A stretch of 64,000 bases of DNA from positions 269,112,411-269,176,410 of the forward strand of contig OZ010786.1 of assembly GCA_963932465.1 (NCBI GenBank), read 5' to 3'. Below the pieces are notes generated by a model. It saw only the letters and a program-made list of their open reading frames with translations, did no database searches and was not told the DNA's origin. The position numbers and the translations under genes were made by a program. The stretch is from Maratus speciosus (Eukaryota > Arthropoda > Arachnida > Araneae > Salticidae). Below are positions 12,485 to 24,180 of this stretch, piece after piece (position 1 is the stretch's first letter; every line of letters begins with the position of its first letter).

Positions 12485-12885
12485 TTATGGGAAAATGGCA
12501 ACAAAAAGATACAATTCATATTTTTCAATTAACTTCCTTTACTTTCTACAGAAATGGAGTACTTGAGTTGCCAAAATTAAACAAATGTCACTAAAAACTA
12601 CAAAAAAATTAATGTCTCAAAAATAAATGGAGATGCAGTTTTCAAACAAATTGCATTTAAAAGTACTTTTTTTTCCAATACGACGGTATAAAAATTGAAA
12701 ATGTACGGTCGTTAGAAGTTTAAAAGATTTCAGTAGAGTATTTAACCGTGAAATGATACATCTTATTTGTTTTACGGATGGCTTATACAACGGAACGTCA
12801 TTTTTGGAGACGACATTTTAATTTCTGGGGGAAAGAAATAGCATATCAAGGGCTAATAAACGAAAATGAAAGGCATAGTTAAATT
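12485..12885 (-). repeat. Dispersed repeat family X, long copy
   Basis: Reverse-oriented relative to 20020-20170 and 34550-34710. It shares AATTGCATTTAAAAGTAC, a CGACGGTATAA-type motif, and then the GGCTTATA...GCATATCAAGGGCTAATAA block also present at 880-1085. Non-coding. Confidence 0.65.
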
Positions 12886-13513
12886 ACTAAGAAAAGTATT
12901 TTAGCAACGGTAAAGAATAACTTTAGACAGGAAATAAGTATATTTTCTTATGATTACATCTGACTTAATAACAACTGTCATTTGTAAAAAAAGATATGTT
13001 TACTTTTATTTGAATAAAAATCTTTTTTAAATGCGATGACAATAATCAAAATATATTAAACAGGAAATTATTTGATTTTAAGATTTAATAACGAAATATA
13101 ATTTAGAAAATAAATTGATTTTGAGGATATTAAATTGACAATATATGATTTTACATCATAGGAGTAAAAAACAGAAAGTAGTATCCTGAAGTATTTTTTT
13201 GCAGCAGTTTGGGGAATCATTATCGTAAAGTTATTTCATTGGATTTTTTTTAAATAATTACATAACTAACAAATTAAAACAAAGTACAATGCAAAACTTT
13301 TTTGTAAGAAATCCCCCAGTATAATAGAAAATTAAATTGAAATACATAAGCATATCGTTTTCTATATTGAGCGATGTTGCACGCACGAATGGATTTCTTG
13401 TAATTACATTATAAATTTGACATTTCTGGGAGGTGCCCGTAGAATGGTATTGAATGGTTACTTTTTTCAAACTCGGTCCATAATTAAGGGGGCGGTGGAC
13501 ATTAAATTTTGTT
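12886..13513. other. Unrecognised AT-rich sequence
   Basis: Contains most of a 97-codon minus-strand frame (13258-13551) that runs into the first tandem unit. No domain recognised. Confidence 0.4.
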
Positions 13514-14320
13514 TCTAAATTTCCATCACAGGGATATGAAATTGTGTGCAAAGCTACATTTCATCATAAGTATACAGAACTCTTTGAAGAAATTTCCAAT
13601 CTGATTATAATTTTAAGATTTAAAAAAAATAATAAAAATTTTTAAATGCTCCACGCGTCTTAATTTTTGAGATAATTCCTCAGTTTTGCATTTTAATCAA
13701 AACTCTGATACAAACAAATCTGTGTATCGATTTTTTTTAATCCCTTGAATAGTTAATTTTTTAGAGATTTTTTTCTGAATTCCATATCAATTTTCATCAA
13801 AATTTTCCCTTTTAATAAATAAAAAAAAATCAAATTTAATTATCTTAATGAAGTCGAATTTTAAAAAGCATACACAGTTTCTGTGTAAGTAATATCAGGA
13901 ATTCTTCCTTATCTAAATTTTCATCACAGGGATATGAAATTGTGTGCAAAGCTACAATTCATCATAAGTATACAGAACTCTTTGAAGAAAATTTCCAATC
14001 TGATTATAATTTTAAGATTTAAAAAAAAATAATAAAAAATTTAAAATCAAATTTTTAAATGCTCCACGCGTCTTTTGAGATAATTCCTCACTTTTGCATT
14101 TTAATCAAAACTCTGATACAAACAAATCTGTGTATCGATTTTTTTTAATCCTTTGAATAGTTAATTTTTTAGAGATTTTTTTCTGAATTCCATATCAATT
14201 TTCATCAAAATTTGCCCTTTTAATAATTTAAAAAAAATCAAATTTAATTATCTTAATGAAGTCGAATTTTAAAAAGCATACACAGTTTCTGTGTAAGCAA
14301 TATCAGGAATTCTTCCTTAT
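13514..14320. repeat. Two-copy tandem duplication, ~397 bp unit
   Basis: CATCACAGGGATATGAAATT occurs at about 13525 and again at about 13922. The following ~380 bp is nearly identical in both, through CACAGTTTCTGTGTAAG and AGGAATTCTTCCTTATC. The few differences are single-base or homopolymer-length changes, which suggests a recent duplication. Non-coding. Confidence 0.85.
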
Positions 14321-14603
14321 CAATGCATGAATTTTGACCAAAAATTAAGAGGCATGGAGCATTTCAAAAATCAAAAAAACGTTGAAAAATCAGTTTTGAG
14401 AAAAACAGATTTAAAGTACTATAATAAAGGACCGAAAAATATTTTGTGTACAAAATTCAAACGCTTTTAATTTTACGAAAAATAATCGCATCTGCTTGCG
14501 GTTTTTCGCAAATGGCTCAGAACAAACTGCAGAATAATAATATGCACAAAAACAATTTTCGATTTTTGGCCAAATAAAGAATAAAGGTCCACGGTTCCAT
14601 TAA

Positions 14604-14891
14604 GGGGATTCTTCTCTCACTTGAAAACACCCGCTCCGTAATGTTAAACCAATGGGAATGTTGTTTTCGTATTTTGCAGTTTTTTTTAAAAAAAGATACT
14701 TTCAGTTTTTAAACCGGTTTTGAAACTTTATTGATTCGAAAGATTGAGCTCAGCTATCCTATGCAAAAAAAAAAAAAAAAAAAAAAAAAAACTTTAAAAA
14801 ATATTTAAATTTAAACGAGAAATTCGAAAATAAACTCCCCATTGGTTTAACATTACGTAGCGGATGTTTTCAAGTGAGTGAAGAATCCGCT
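14604..14891. mobile_element. TTAA-flanked fold-back MITE
   Basis: The arms GGGGATTCTTCTCTCACTTG... and ...CAAGTGAGTGAAGAATCCGC pair over about 60 bp, including TAATGTTAAACCAATGGG and CCATTGGTTTAACATTA. TTAA is present on both sides (14600-14603, 14892-14895), the target duplication of piggyBac-type transposition. The interior holds a ~26 bp A run. Confidence 0.7.
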
Positions 14892-15079
14892 TTAAGAAGA
14901 TTGGTGCAAAATATTTTAGATATTGGATCACATTAAAATTTTGCTTTTATGTCGACCTGAATTGGCGTCATTTTCCCTTGCGTGTGATTGTATAATTGCC
15001 ATTGTGACTCGAAGCCTCCGATTTGGAAGTTTGCAGATGCATTATGCAGCAAATGCATAAAGAAAAGTTATTCAAGGTA

Positions 15080-15368
15080 CAGTAGAGTCCCGATTACCCG
15101 AGTTAATATGGACCAAGCTCACTTCGGATAAGCAAAAAATCCGGATAAACCAGATTTACACAAATCGTCACCAACTAAGGAGATGAAATATAAATTTTCA
15201 CTTAATTCATTCATTTTTATGGTACTCGTAACATTTCTTTTATGAATATTTCCGTTAATTTTAAGAAAAAATGGGGAATGAAATTGTTTATTTAAAAAAG
15301 TCCTTGATAGTTTTTTGTTTGTTAAATGTGAATTTTGCTGAGGTTTTTTCTTTTTCTTTCTTTCTTTC

Positions 15369-15399
<31 letters not shown>

Positions 15400-15900
15400 C
15401 AGTATTACGCTACTGCATAGCTATCAAGATTTTTTCTTACCACTAAAACTTACCAGTAAATTTTGCCTAAGTCCATCGCCGAAATCTAACAATTGTCAAC
15501 GATTAAATATGGCAAAAATTTGTATTAAATTTTAGAGGTAACAAAAACCATACAAATTGACAACTATGTGATTCTGTTAGTGTCATGAAAATTGCAGGTG
15601 TAGCCTCTTCTTTCTGCTCAAAGTATTAAACAGTTTTTTTCAATCGAACTTATACCTTTGGAATGGATCATTTTCTTCTAATGGACTGATGGATTCCATT
15701 ATTATGAAACAACCATTATAAATGAAGTGTTATCTGAAGATGAAAGAGCAGTCGTAAAAAGTTAGAACTCTGATTTTGTGGTCAGAATGAGGCAAAAAAT
15801 GGCCATAACTTTCTTTTTTTTTTTTTTGAAAAAAAAAAAAAAAAAAAAAAAAAAGGCTTTTTTTTTTTTTTTAAAGTTAGAACTCTGATTTTCTGGCCAT
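15080..15900. mobile_element. pogo-like end followed by hairpin repeat
   Basis: TA then CAGTAGAGTCCCGATTACCC at 15080 is a pogo/Tigger-type terminus, followed by GGATAAGC..ATCCGGATAAAC. No matching opposite end was found. From 15525 the sequence matches 34915-35330 and then 11.9 kb (AAAAAGTTAGAACTCTGATT, near-inverse at 15875-15897). T- and A-homopolymers at about 15369-15395 and 15817-15872 interrupt it. The 66-codon frame at 15335 is a poly-Phe artefact of the T run. Confidence 0.5.
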
Positions 15901-15904
15901 TTTA

Positions 15905-16240
15905 GGTCTAGGTATCCCAGTTTGCTAAAACACTCTTACTAACCTTACAGATTTTTTGATTTACAATACAAACGTGTATCTGTTAGATGAATTTTTGTTG
16001 TTGCCGTTATATAAAAAGCTCTTGGCATCCCAGTTTGCTAGAAAATTCTTTCTAACTTTGCAGATTTATTATTATTTTTTTTACAGAGTATTCTTCGTTT
16101 GTTTTGATAGAATATTATATACGTATATACGTGCATATGTATCATTTCATAAAATCGATTTTCACTATAACGCAATTTTCATATCAAAATTAAATTAAAA
16201 AATATTATGGAATTGAATGATATAGATATCTGGAAGCACG
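15905..16240. repeat. ~112 bp direct repeat pair and shared TE segment
   Basis: ATCCCAGTTTGCTA(A/G)AA occurs at about 15913 and again at 16027, each followed by a CTAAC.TT.CAGATT segment. 16093-16225 (GTTTGTTTTGATAGAATATT onward) matches 26927-27055 and is the upstream part of the repeat at 26.9-27.5 kb. Non-coding. Confidence 0.55.
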
Positions 16241-17097
16241 GCAGTGCGTCCGCCAAGTTCGCACAAGCCGTAAGCTACCTTTTCCTGAACCATTTCGACA
16301 TACTTTTCACCCCCTCATAACGTCGTTTTAGGGAGACATATAGAAATTTCTCTTTTATACACATATTCGTATGATCAACCTGAACGAGGTCCCACGATTT
16401 CATGTTTCTGTATTAAGTAGTTTTCGAAACATTAAATTCCTAAAAAGCGCTTTTCTGTCACTGAGTCACTTCCCATCATCAAATAACTAAGGTACTTCTA
16501 AAAGTCGTAGAATCACGAAATTTCACAAGTAAGTCGGGTTTGTAGCACAATTAACCAGAAAAATCTGAAAACACAGAATTCTTGCCTCTAAACCCTTCAA
16601 ACTGGGGGTGTTGATTTTGCCGTAAACAGTTCCTTAACACATTCAATTGGGCCAATGTTGGTTGCCAAAACTCGATTGCAGAGTTTTGAAGGTGTCACGT
16701 AATTTGAAGAAGAATAAAATTTTATACGCCTTTCCAAAAATGTTTGTTAAATAGAAAACATAAATATACCTGAAAATTTTAATCAGTATAGGTTATGATT
16801 TATTCACGATATTAAAACATTTAACAAAATATAATCGCAATTCGGTACTTTTCCGATATAGTAGCCTTGGCGAAATATAGATAATTGCCTTGACGGGAAA
16901 AGAAATTTGGTAACGCATTTTATGGTAACCTATTTACTGTTTCATATACGCAGGCAATTTTTTTCATATGTATACAATTTATTTAATGTAAGGAACCCGT
17001 TTATTTATTTTTTATATACAAACAGAAATAATTGTTATATAAAAAACAATATTTTATACATGTATAAATAAAATGTTTACATATATATATATATATA
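16241..17097. other. Unrecognised sequence
   Basis: A slightly GC-richer patch (GGCAGTGCGTCCGCCAAG at about 16241) is followed by AT-rich sequence. No frame over 60 codons and no boundary found. Confidence 0.4.
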
Positions 17098-17550
17098 CCG
17101 GGTGTCCCAAAAAGGACTGACTGATTTTAAAATTCAATAACTTGCAAACGGTGACAGATATTAAAAAAATTCTTGCAGGAGGGTTATGCATAAGGTCAAA
17201 AGTTTTATTACAGTGATTTTCAATTTTAGTTCGAATTACAAACAATAGATGGCGCTGTAAGCAATAGTCGCTAAATTCAGGGTCGATTTTTGGTACTTCG
17301 TGGCCCGGATAATACATTTCCATCTCCTTTTTCTGCATGGAGCAAGATAAAGGACCAAAAATCGAGCCTGTATTTAGCGACTATTGCTTACAGCGCCATC
17401 TATTGTTTGTAAATCGAACTAAAATTGAAAATCACTGTAATAAAACTTTTGACCTTATGCATAACACTCCTGCAAGAATTTTTTTAATATCTGTCACCGT
17501 TTGCAAGTTATTGAATTTTAAAATCAGTCAGTCCTTTTTGGGACACCCGG
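17098..17550. mobile_element. GGGTGTCCC-ended near-perfect palindrome (fold-back)
   Basis: CCGGGTGTCCCAAAAAGGAC at the left is the exact inverse of the right end GTCCTTTTTGGGACACCCGG. The arms match through almost their whole ~220 bp to a centre near 17324. It sits in a TA microsatellite, so the target duplication is not readable. The two arm-derived frames on opposite strands encode the same peptide-like string, because the arms are inverse copies, so that frame is not evidence of a gene. Confidence 0.8.
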
Positions 17551-17569
17551 TATATATATATAATAAATT

Positions 17570-17760
17570 TGAAATCACAAATATATGAAGAAATTGATAA
17601 AGTTCTTTCAGCTGTAAATTCGTCAATAAACATTCGTGGTAATAAACATTTCAGCTGTAAATTCGATGAGGTGTTGGAGTATACAGACGCCTCCCGGTCT
17701 ATTATAAATGTCGGAATTCTGATCTTAACTGCACTCTGGTCAATCTGGTAAATATCCGCT
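17570..17760 (-). repeat. Truncated copy of the 46.2 kb fold-back
   Basis: ATTCGATGAGGTG followed by GCCTCCCGGTCTATTATAA matches the inverse of 46200-46250 (ATTATAGACC-type end, CACCTCATCGAATTC). Only one end is present. The 60-codon frame here is in the repeat. Confidence 0.55.
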
Positions 17761-18321
17761 ACTATTTATGGAACACTATTCCTTTAAGTGCGTTTTAGTG
17801 ATGTTAATAAACTTTATGCTTATGCATCGTACATATTATACCTATGCATATAATACGTAATACATTTGCTTCATACATATTATAGGTATGTGTATAATAC
17901 ATAATACATATGCATCATTATGACGTCAGAATAAACAAAACATTTTTCGTCGCCAAATTTGAGAATGGACATAATATATTACCAAATTTGGCGACACTTA
18001 GCTACATATCGCCAAGCTTGACGAGAATTTGACACTAGTGGCTTTTTTTCATTGGGTTAATTATTAGAGCGAACCATCTGTTTATATTTTCCCGCATACC
18101 ATCTGATTAGTTAATTGGTATAACGTATAAATATTTACAAAGTGTTAATAGTTTCGTTACTGCACAAAACCACCACTATTGTTATTATATTGTACTTTTA
18201 TTATACTTATTGTTTCTATGTTGTTAGTCTTTACTCTGTTAAAACTTCTGTATCATATACAGAGAATTTGCAGAAACTATTAAAGCACCGAAACTGCCAG
18301 TTCTCCTTATGATTATTATAA
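17761..18321. other. AT-rich spacer with TTGGCGA motifs
   Basis: TCGCCAAA, TTTGGCGAC and TCGCCAAG occur within 17950-18020. Otherwise unrecognised. Confidence 0.45.
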
Positions 18322-18988
18322 TCTATAATAATAAAGAAAGAAGTTTGTGTGTGAGTGAGTGTGTCGACGGTGTTCTGAAGAGACCACTGCACGTAGAGCT
18401 ACAAAATTTAGGGAAAAGGTACGTCTATATATGAAGGTTTGCACCTCGAAGACCGATTTTCGATTTTTTGATTAGATTTTTTTTATTTAATTTTTATGCG
18501 ATTTTTAGCGCTTTTTTATGTTTCGAGGCGGTTTTTCCACATAAGTGAGAAGAATACGGTTTCTATCTTTTAACCCAATATAGTAAATTTTGTTCTCTTT
18601 TCAAAAAAGTTTATTCGGATTTCGTGCAGCGATTTTTGAATTTTTAGCGCATTTTTTATGCGATTACTGAACAGCAGTTAATGCGTCTTCACACTTATAA
18701 GGGGTGTTACCGTAGGGGGGACACAGTTCTGACGCCAAATACTGCCAAGTTTGTCGCCAACTTGGCGATATATCGCAAAATTTGGCGACCAAAGTTAGTT
18801 GCCAAAAGTGACGTCAACTTGGCGATATCTCTAATATTTCTCCAAATTCCCATAGACTTCCATTGTAAACCAATAGTGATTACTTGCTTACAGAAAATCA
18901 ACAAATTGAGATATTTTAATGCAACAAAAACTAATATTAACTTAAGGGGTTATATTAATTATATTTAAGGGAATCCAGGTAAATTAAA
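18322..18988 (+). mobile_element. Helitron B, extra 5' head (truncated copy)
   Basis: Begins TCTATAATAATAAAGAAAG preceded by A and runs ~667 bp before an almost identical second head starts at 18989. It has no 3' hairpin/CTAG of its own. Overlapping opposite-strand frames (18681-18968, 18707-18904) and their counterparts in the next copy are products of the repeat, not genes. Confidence 0.7.
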
Positions 18989-20494
18989 TCTATAATAATA
19001 AGGAAAGAAGTTTGTGTGTGAGTGTGTCGACGATGTTCTGAAGAGACAGCTACAATTAGAGCTACAAAATTTTGGGAAAAGGCCCGTCTATATATGAAGT
19101 TTTGCAAATCGAAGCCCGATATTCGATTTTTTTGATTAGATTTGTTTTAAATTTAATTTCTTATGCGATTTTTAGCGCTTTTTTAAGTTTCGAGGCGATT
19201 TTTCCACATTAGTGAAAAGAATACGGTTTCTTTCTTTTAACCCAATATAGTAAATTTTGTTCTCTTTTCAAAAAAGTTTATTCGGAATTCGTACAGCGAT
19301 TTTTTAATTTTTAGCGAATTTTTTATGCGATTATTGAACAGCATTTAATGCATCTTCATACATATAAGAGGGTTACCGAAGGGGGGGGAGACACAGTTCT
19401 GTCGCCGAATGTCGCCAAGTTTGTTGCCAACTTGGCGACCAAAATTAGTCGCCAAAAGTGACCCCATTTTGGCGATATCTCTAATATTTCTCCAAATTCC
19501 GATAGACTTCCATTGTAAACCAATAGGGATTACTTGCTTACAGAAAATGAACAAATTGAGATATTTTATTGCACCAAAAACTAATACTAACTTAATGGGT
19601 AATATTAATTATATTTAAGGGAATGCAAGTAAATTAAATTATGAATAAAAGTAACATGATACAATGCTTAGCATGCTTTCCCAAACATAAATTTTAAGAG
19701 AGCCCGCAGGTCAAAGGAATTAGATTTGAAACTTTTATCCAATTTTAGTAAATTTTGACTTTCGTGATTTTTGTACTTTTTGTGATTTTCAATTCGATTT
19801 CTACGTTTCTTCGCGATCTGCTGCAATTTTTTGACATTCCATTTTTGGCCTATCTATCTATATTATAAAGGACAAACATATCTGCTCGTAACGCATACGT
19901 CATTTTGCGAATGGCAACACTTTGAAATTTGAATTAAAATTTCGGCTTTGCAATTATATCTACGGCAAATTTTTAAATTTCTAAGCATCGCACATTTTAA
20001 ATTTTAACACCGTCGTATAAGGAAAAAAATGCTCTTTTAAATGCAATTTGTTTGAAAGCTGTATCTCAATTTATTTTTGAGATATAAATTTTTTTGTAGT
20101 TTTTAATACAAATTTTGTAATTGTGGCAACTAAAGTACTTCATTTATATTGAAAGTAAAGGGAAAATAGTCATGGTTTATTATTTTTATTGATTATATCC
20201 TTATTGATGCCATTTTCGCAATACAAATAAAAGTAACCTTTTTCAAATTTTTGAACAGAAAATGATGTCAGACATTAAAAAAAAAAAAAAAACACGCATT
20301 CTTCTTCATAAATCAAATCAGTTACATTTCAATATTTTTACATTATGCTGATACTGAGTTTGAGACGCTAGGCAGAATGATTCAGTGAGTAAAAATTATG
20401 TCATATTTAAAACAAAACGATCATTTATTTTGATAAAACTAAATATTTGACCAATATTAAATGGCCAATACTATGACAACTAAAGGCAAATTTC

Positions 20495-20528
<34 letters not shown>

Positions 20529-21369
20529 CGCGGGTATTGAGATTAGAGCTTAAAGTTTGTGCGAATGTTCACATGAAAAGTTGTATCGGACAAACGTGAC
20601 TTTAAGTTTAGAAATACATTCATTAATAATCTATTGCGCATTAAAATACATTCAAATTGTGAATTTGAGTGGTGCGTATGTAAATTATGGGAATGTGAAA
20701 ATAACGTACAATTTAGATTTCATGGGGGAAAATTTTATGATGTGACACAGCGAAATTCCTTTTTACTGATTTTTCATCCCATAAAAACAAACATAAAAGT
20801 CTCAATCGATAAATTCATCATAATTGCTCATCTTGATTACTTATTCTAATAGAGTTTAATTTTTCAAAAATTTAAGCAGTTGAAGTTTGTGGAAATAATA
20901 TTTTGGTAATTTTAGGTTAAAAATATTATTTGTTTTAAGAGTGAGACAACCAATGTTAGATGAATTTTTTATTGTAATTATTTTTGTAGGTTTATTATAA
21001 ATTCGATCTGACAGCTCTTTCTAACATTTTAGTTCGTCGAATTTCGACGGGTTCCAACTCGTAATACTAAAGTAATTTCTGCCCTAATTTCAATAAAGTT
21101 TATTCGAATTTCGTATAGCAGTTTTCGAATTTTTCGGGAATTTTTTATGTGATTTTTAGTGTATTTTAGCGATTTCCTACTATTTTTCCACATTAGTGAA
21201 AGGAATCAACTTTCAATCTTCAAACACAATATATAATTTTTTTTTCTCTTTTCGAAATTTGTGCAGCAATTTAAAATTTTTTCGCGATATCTTATTGTGA
21301 TTTTCAGAGCTTTTTCGCAATTCGAGCTGTTTTTTGACTTACCCGGGCAACGCCGGGCAAGTTAGCTAG
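18989..21369 (+). mobile_element. Non-autonomous Helitron B
   Basis: Starts TCTATAATAATAAGGAAAG after A. Ends with a CCCGGGCAACGCCGGG hairpin (21342-21357), a 9 bp spacer and CTAG (21366-21369), followed by T. Another Helitron-like start (TCTATATTATAAAGGAC) lies at 19857, so the 3' end may belong to a shorter nested element. No helicase or Rep frame. Confidence 0.7.
19857..20170 (+). repeat. Family X head inside Helitron B
   Basis: TCTATATTATAAAGGAC, then GTAACGCATACGTCATTTTG, CACCGTCGTATAA and AATGCAATTTGTTTGAAAGC. Also found at 34550-34710 and, more diverged, at 46688-46900. A TC start preceded by A suggests this is itself a Helitron 5' end. Confidence 0.6.
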
Positions 21370-22099
21370 TTCTATAATGTGTATGTAACCTGTTTATCGA
21401 TATGTACGTTAGAATGAATCTTCTATAATCGTGTTCCTCGCATTTTAGTTTTATTGTTTCAAGTAAAATTAGCTAAACTCTTAAACCATAGCACATTGGC
21501 ACATTGTTCGGGATGATTAGATGAGAATAACGATAGATTTTCTAATGGATCATGGTAGTGCGCCGGTAGATTTTCTATTCTTCCGTAATCGAATCTACTG
21601 AAAAGGTTAGCGTAAAACAAAACGATATTAGCACCAATATGGTTTAATGTAAATGCAGATATTGTCAAAAGATTTCATAAGAATCATTTCACTTGCACCA
21701 TTCGTATCATTTAAAATAGAATAATTGGCAGTGAATCCAATTAGAAAATATTACTTAATAGGATTAAAAATCTCCGCATTAGAGAATGTATTACAACTGA
21801 TAAGAAAACATACATTAAGAATAAGTGAGTTAAGAGATATTTGTAACGAAACTTGAAATACATAACAAAACAAATATAATATATGATGTGATTCCATGAT
21901 CTTAAAGAGTTCTTGATTTCTCTATCAAATGCTTTCGATTCGGAGAAAGAATGGACAAGTAAATTAAATTATGAATAACAGTAACATAATGCAATTCTTA
22001 ACATGTATTTAAGGAGAAAAAACTGCTTGCTAGATGCGGCTAGTACTTTAATATAAAAAGAAATAAAGTATAAATTTGTAAAGCTTAAAAAATAAATTT
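21370..22099. other. Repeat-derived spacer
   Basis: TCTATAATGTG at 21371 directly abuts the Helitron 3' end and might be a further head, but nothing following supports it. 21915-22010 (GATTTCTCTATCA...AAATTATGAATAA) recurs at 26219-26320 and in part at 19628-19680. Confidence 0.4.
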
Positions 22100-22409
22100 A
22101 GGTATTTTTATGTTAGCCGGGCGCAAGTGGCAAATCGCCAAATACTACTTCCATCTCCATTGTTTATATTGCATTCATTTCATTTAAAAATATAAACTTT
22201 TCAGTCATCTCATTTAAAACAGATGCTTTTCACTCATTTTATTTAAAACGTAGAAATAAATAAATAAGAAATAATAAGATAAACCAAAATATTTTATTTG
22301 AAAATCAAAGCATTGTTTCTAAATTAAACATGTAAAAAATGAAAACGGCTATTGGCGATAAACCAAAATGCTATTGAGGTGATTTGCGCCCGGCTAACAT
22401 AAAAGTACC
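22100..22409. mobile_element. Inverted-repeat element, ATGTTAGCCGGGCGC ends
   Basis: TTTTTATGTTAGCCGGGCGC at 22105 is matched by GCGCCCGGCTAACATAAAAG at about 22387. The interior contains short degenerate units of the form CATTTAAAA..TTTTCACTCATT. A diverged relative lies at 25861-26210. Confidence 0.65.
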
Positions 22410-22482
22410 AAAATTAAATAAAAAGTTTTATATTAATATCGTTTTAAAAACACACTTGAAAAAACATACAAAAAATAGTGAT

Positions 22483-23703
22483 ATCCCAACAAAAAGTTTT
22501 CTGTAAAAAAAAAAAAAAAACAAAAAAAAAACCCGCCAAGTTTTTTTTTAATGTTTCGGCCAGAAAAGGTAGTGATATCTGAAGTTCGCACAAGTTAAAA
22601 GCCAAACATCGAAAATCTTTCATTGAAAATGGCTTCCTGCGATTTGGCCGTTAATGCCTTCTATAGCATTTTCAATTTAATGATTGGAAATCACGCATTT
22701 ATGAATTATTTAAATATTAAAAGTAATATTAGGAAGCAAAGAGGCGGATTCACATGAAGACATTACAAGTAAAAGATTTCAGATAAATACTATTGAGTTT
22801 CAACAAACATTAGTTTTAATTACAAATCATTTAGTCCACTTATGGTTTAATTGAAATTTATTTTGTACGGTCTAAACCTTTAAAGTCATTAACATGAAAC
22901 CCAAGAAATAAAATAAAATTTACTTTTTTCAAGTCTCACAATGTGTTACATTATATTTTAATGTATAATATTGAAATCTTGTGCATTGACGAAAGAGATT
23001 TTTTTTCATTTGAACATTTGTTATAGTTTGTTTGCATATATTAAGAGGTATTGCAATAACCTTAGAATGCACTTATTCGCTTTAAATTTTTCAGGGGCAA
23101 AGTTCTTCGATTAGTAAAATACTGAAATGAATGAATGACACCGGAATTTACAAACAAATGTATTTGAAAATAAACAGAAGCTTTTCTTCACGTACTAACT
23201 AAAACGACAATTTTCAAATTAAAATTCTGGTGTCAATGTCCCATTCAGGGATTAAATATAAATAGTCCAAAAATGAAACACCGCCCTTGAAGGGGTTAAA
23301 CTGTTAAAAGTGGATACTAATTATGTTTTAGCAATTAGCTCTGTTGAAATATTACCTTCTGAATACAGTTATTTTATTATTTTTAACTTCAAAGCATTTA
23401 AATATACTGAAGTAGTTTATATGCTTTTTTAATTGTGTATTTTATTTCTGTACATTGTGCCACAAAATGCCTAAAGTCCTCAAAAAATGTAGTTGACATG
23501 TAGCTCATTTGTACATAATTTAGAATTTGAAAAACCCTCTAGAAGACATTAACGGCCAAGTCGCAGGAAGCCATTTTCAATGAAAGATTTGGGATGTTTG
23601 GCTTTTAACTTGTGCGAACTTCAGATATCACTACTTTTTCTGGCCAAAACATTAAAGAAAACTTGGCGCTTTTTTTTTTTTACAGAAATTTTTTTGTTGG
23701 GAT
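22483..23703. mobile_element. ~1.2 kb element with ~180 bp terminal inverted repeats
   Basis: ATCCCAACAAAAAGTTTTCT at 22483 pairs with the right end AATTTTTTTGTTGGGAT. Inner arm segments TTCGGCCAGAAAAGG...GAAGTTCGCACAAGTTAAA and ATGGCTTCCTGCGA..TTGGCCGTTAATG have inverse partners at 23548-23660. The interior is non-coding. The 62-codon frame at 23612-23800 spans the arm end and is not gene-like. Confidence 0.75.
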
Positions 23704-24180
23704 AGATATTGTATCCATGAAATTGTTCCGACATCTTACAAGTATGTTAATGCTCGACTTAAACATTAATAATAACCTGTTATGCGCTTCTCTAATGTAA
23801 GTTGTTTAGAAATATTATTGTATTTCTTTTTTAAAAAGAGAAAAAAACAAAATCTGAATTCATTTCAGCTTGATATCTAAATTAACTCTATCTCGGTGGA
23901 ATCCTCAATAAAACGAGCACATTTTGATGCTGCTCACGTCTCTGAACTTTATTATCATTCTAATCGAAATGAGAAGAGCGAGTAAAAAGGACTTCGAAAG
24001 GACGATAAAAGTTGTTTGTTGTATTATTCTAAGAAATCTCAGAAAATCCTAGTAAGTAAGTCTGCACAATGCGTTTAAAAATAAATTTAATATTGTAAAA
24101 GTAAAAGTATCGAATTAATTAGAAATTTGTGAAAGTTTTACGAAAGTTGATAAATAAATAATACTTACAACATTTTTTTT
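23704..24180 (+). repeat. Dispersed direct repeat Y, copy 1
   Basis: TATCCATGAAATTGTTCCGA to the TAAATAAATA region matches 27058-27540 in the same orientation, including CTCTATCTCGGTGGAATCCT and GAAAGGACGATAAAAG. Copy 2 has an extra upstream block (26927-27057) that is separate at 16.1 kb. The 1.2 kb inverted-repeat element abuts the start of this copy. Confidence 0.7.

Noticed and set aside
15335..15535. Phe-rich frame that looks like a membrane segment
   Set aside because: Produced by a long T homopolymer.
17054..17588. Two overlapping opposite-strand frames encoding nearly the same peptide
   Set aside because: They are the two arms of one palindrome. The duplicate peptide follows from the inverted repeat and is not two genes.
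18681..19618. Four 65-95 codon frames on both strands
   Set aside because: They repeat with the duplicated Helitron head and differ by frameshifts between copies, which argues against coding constraint.
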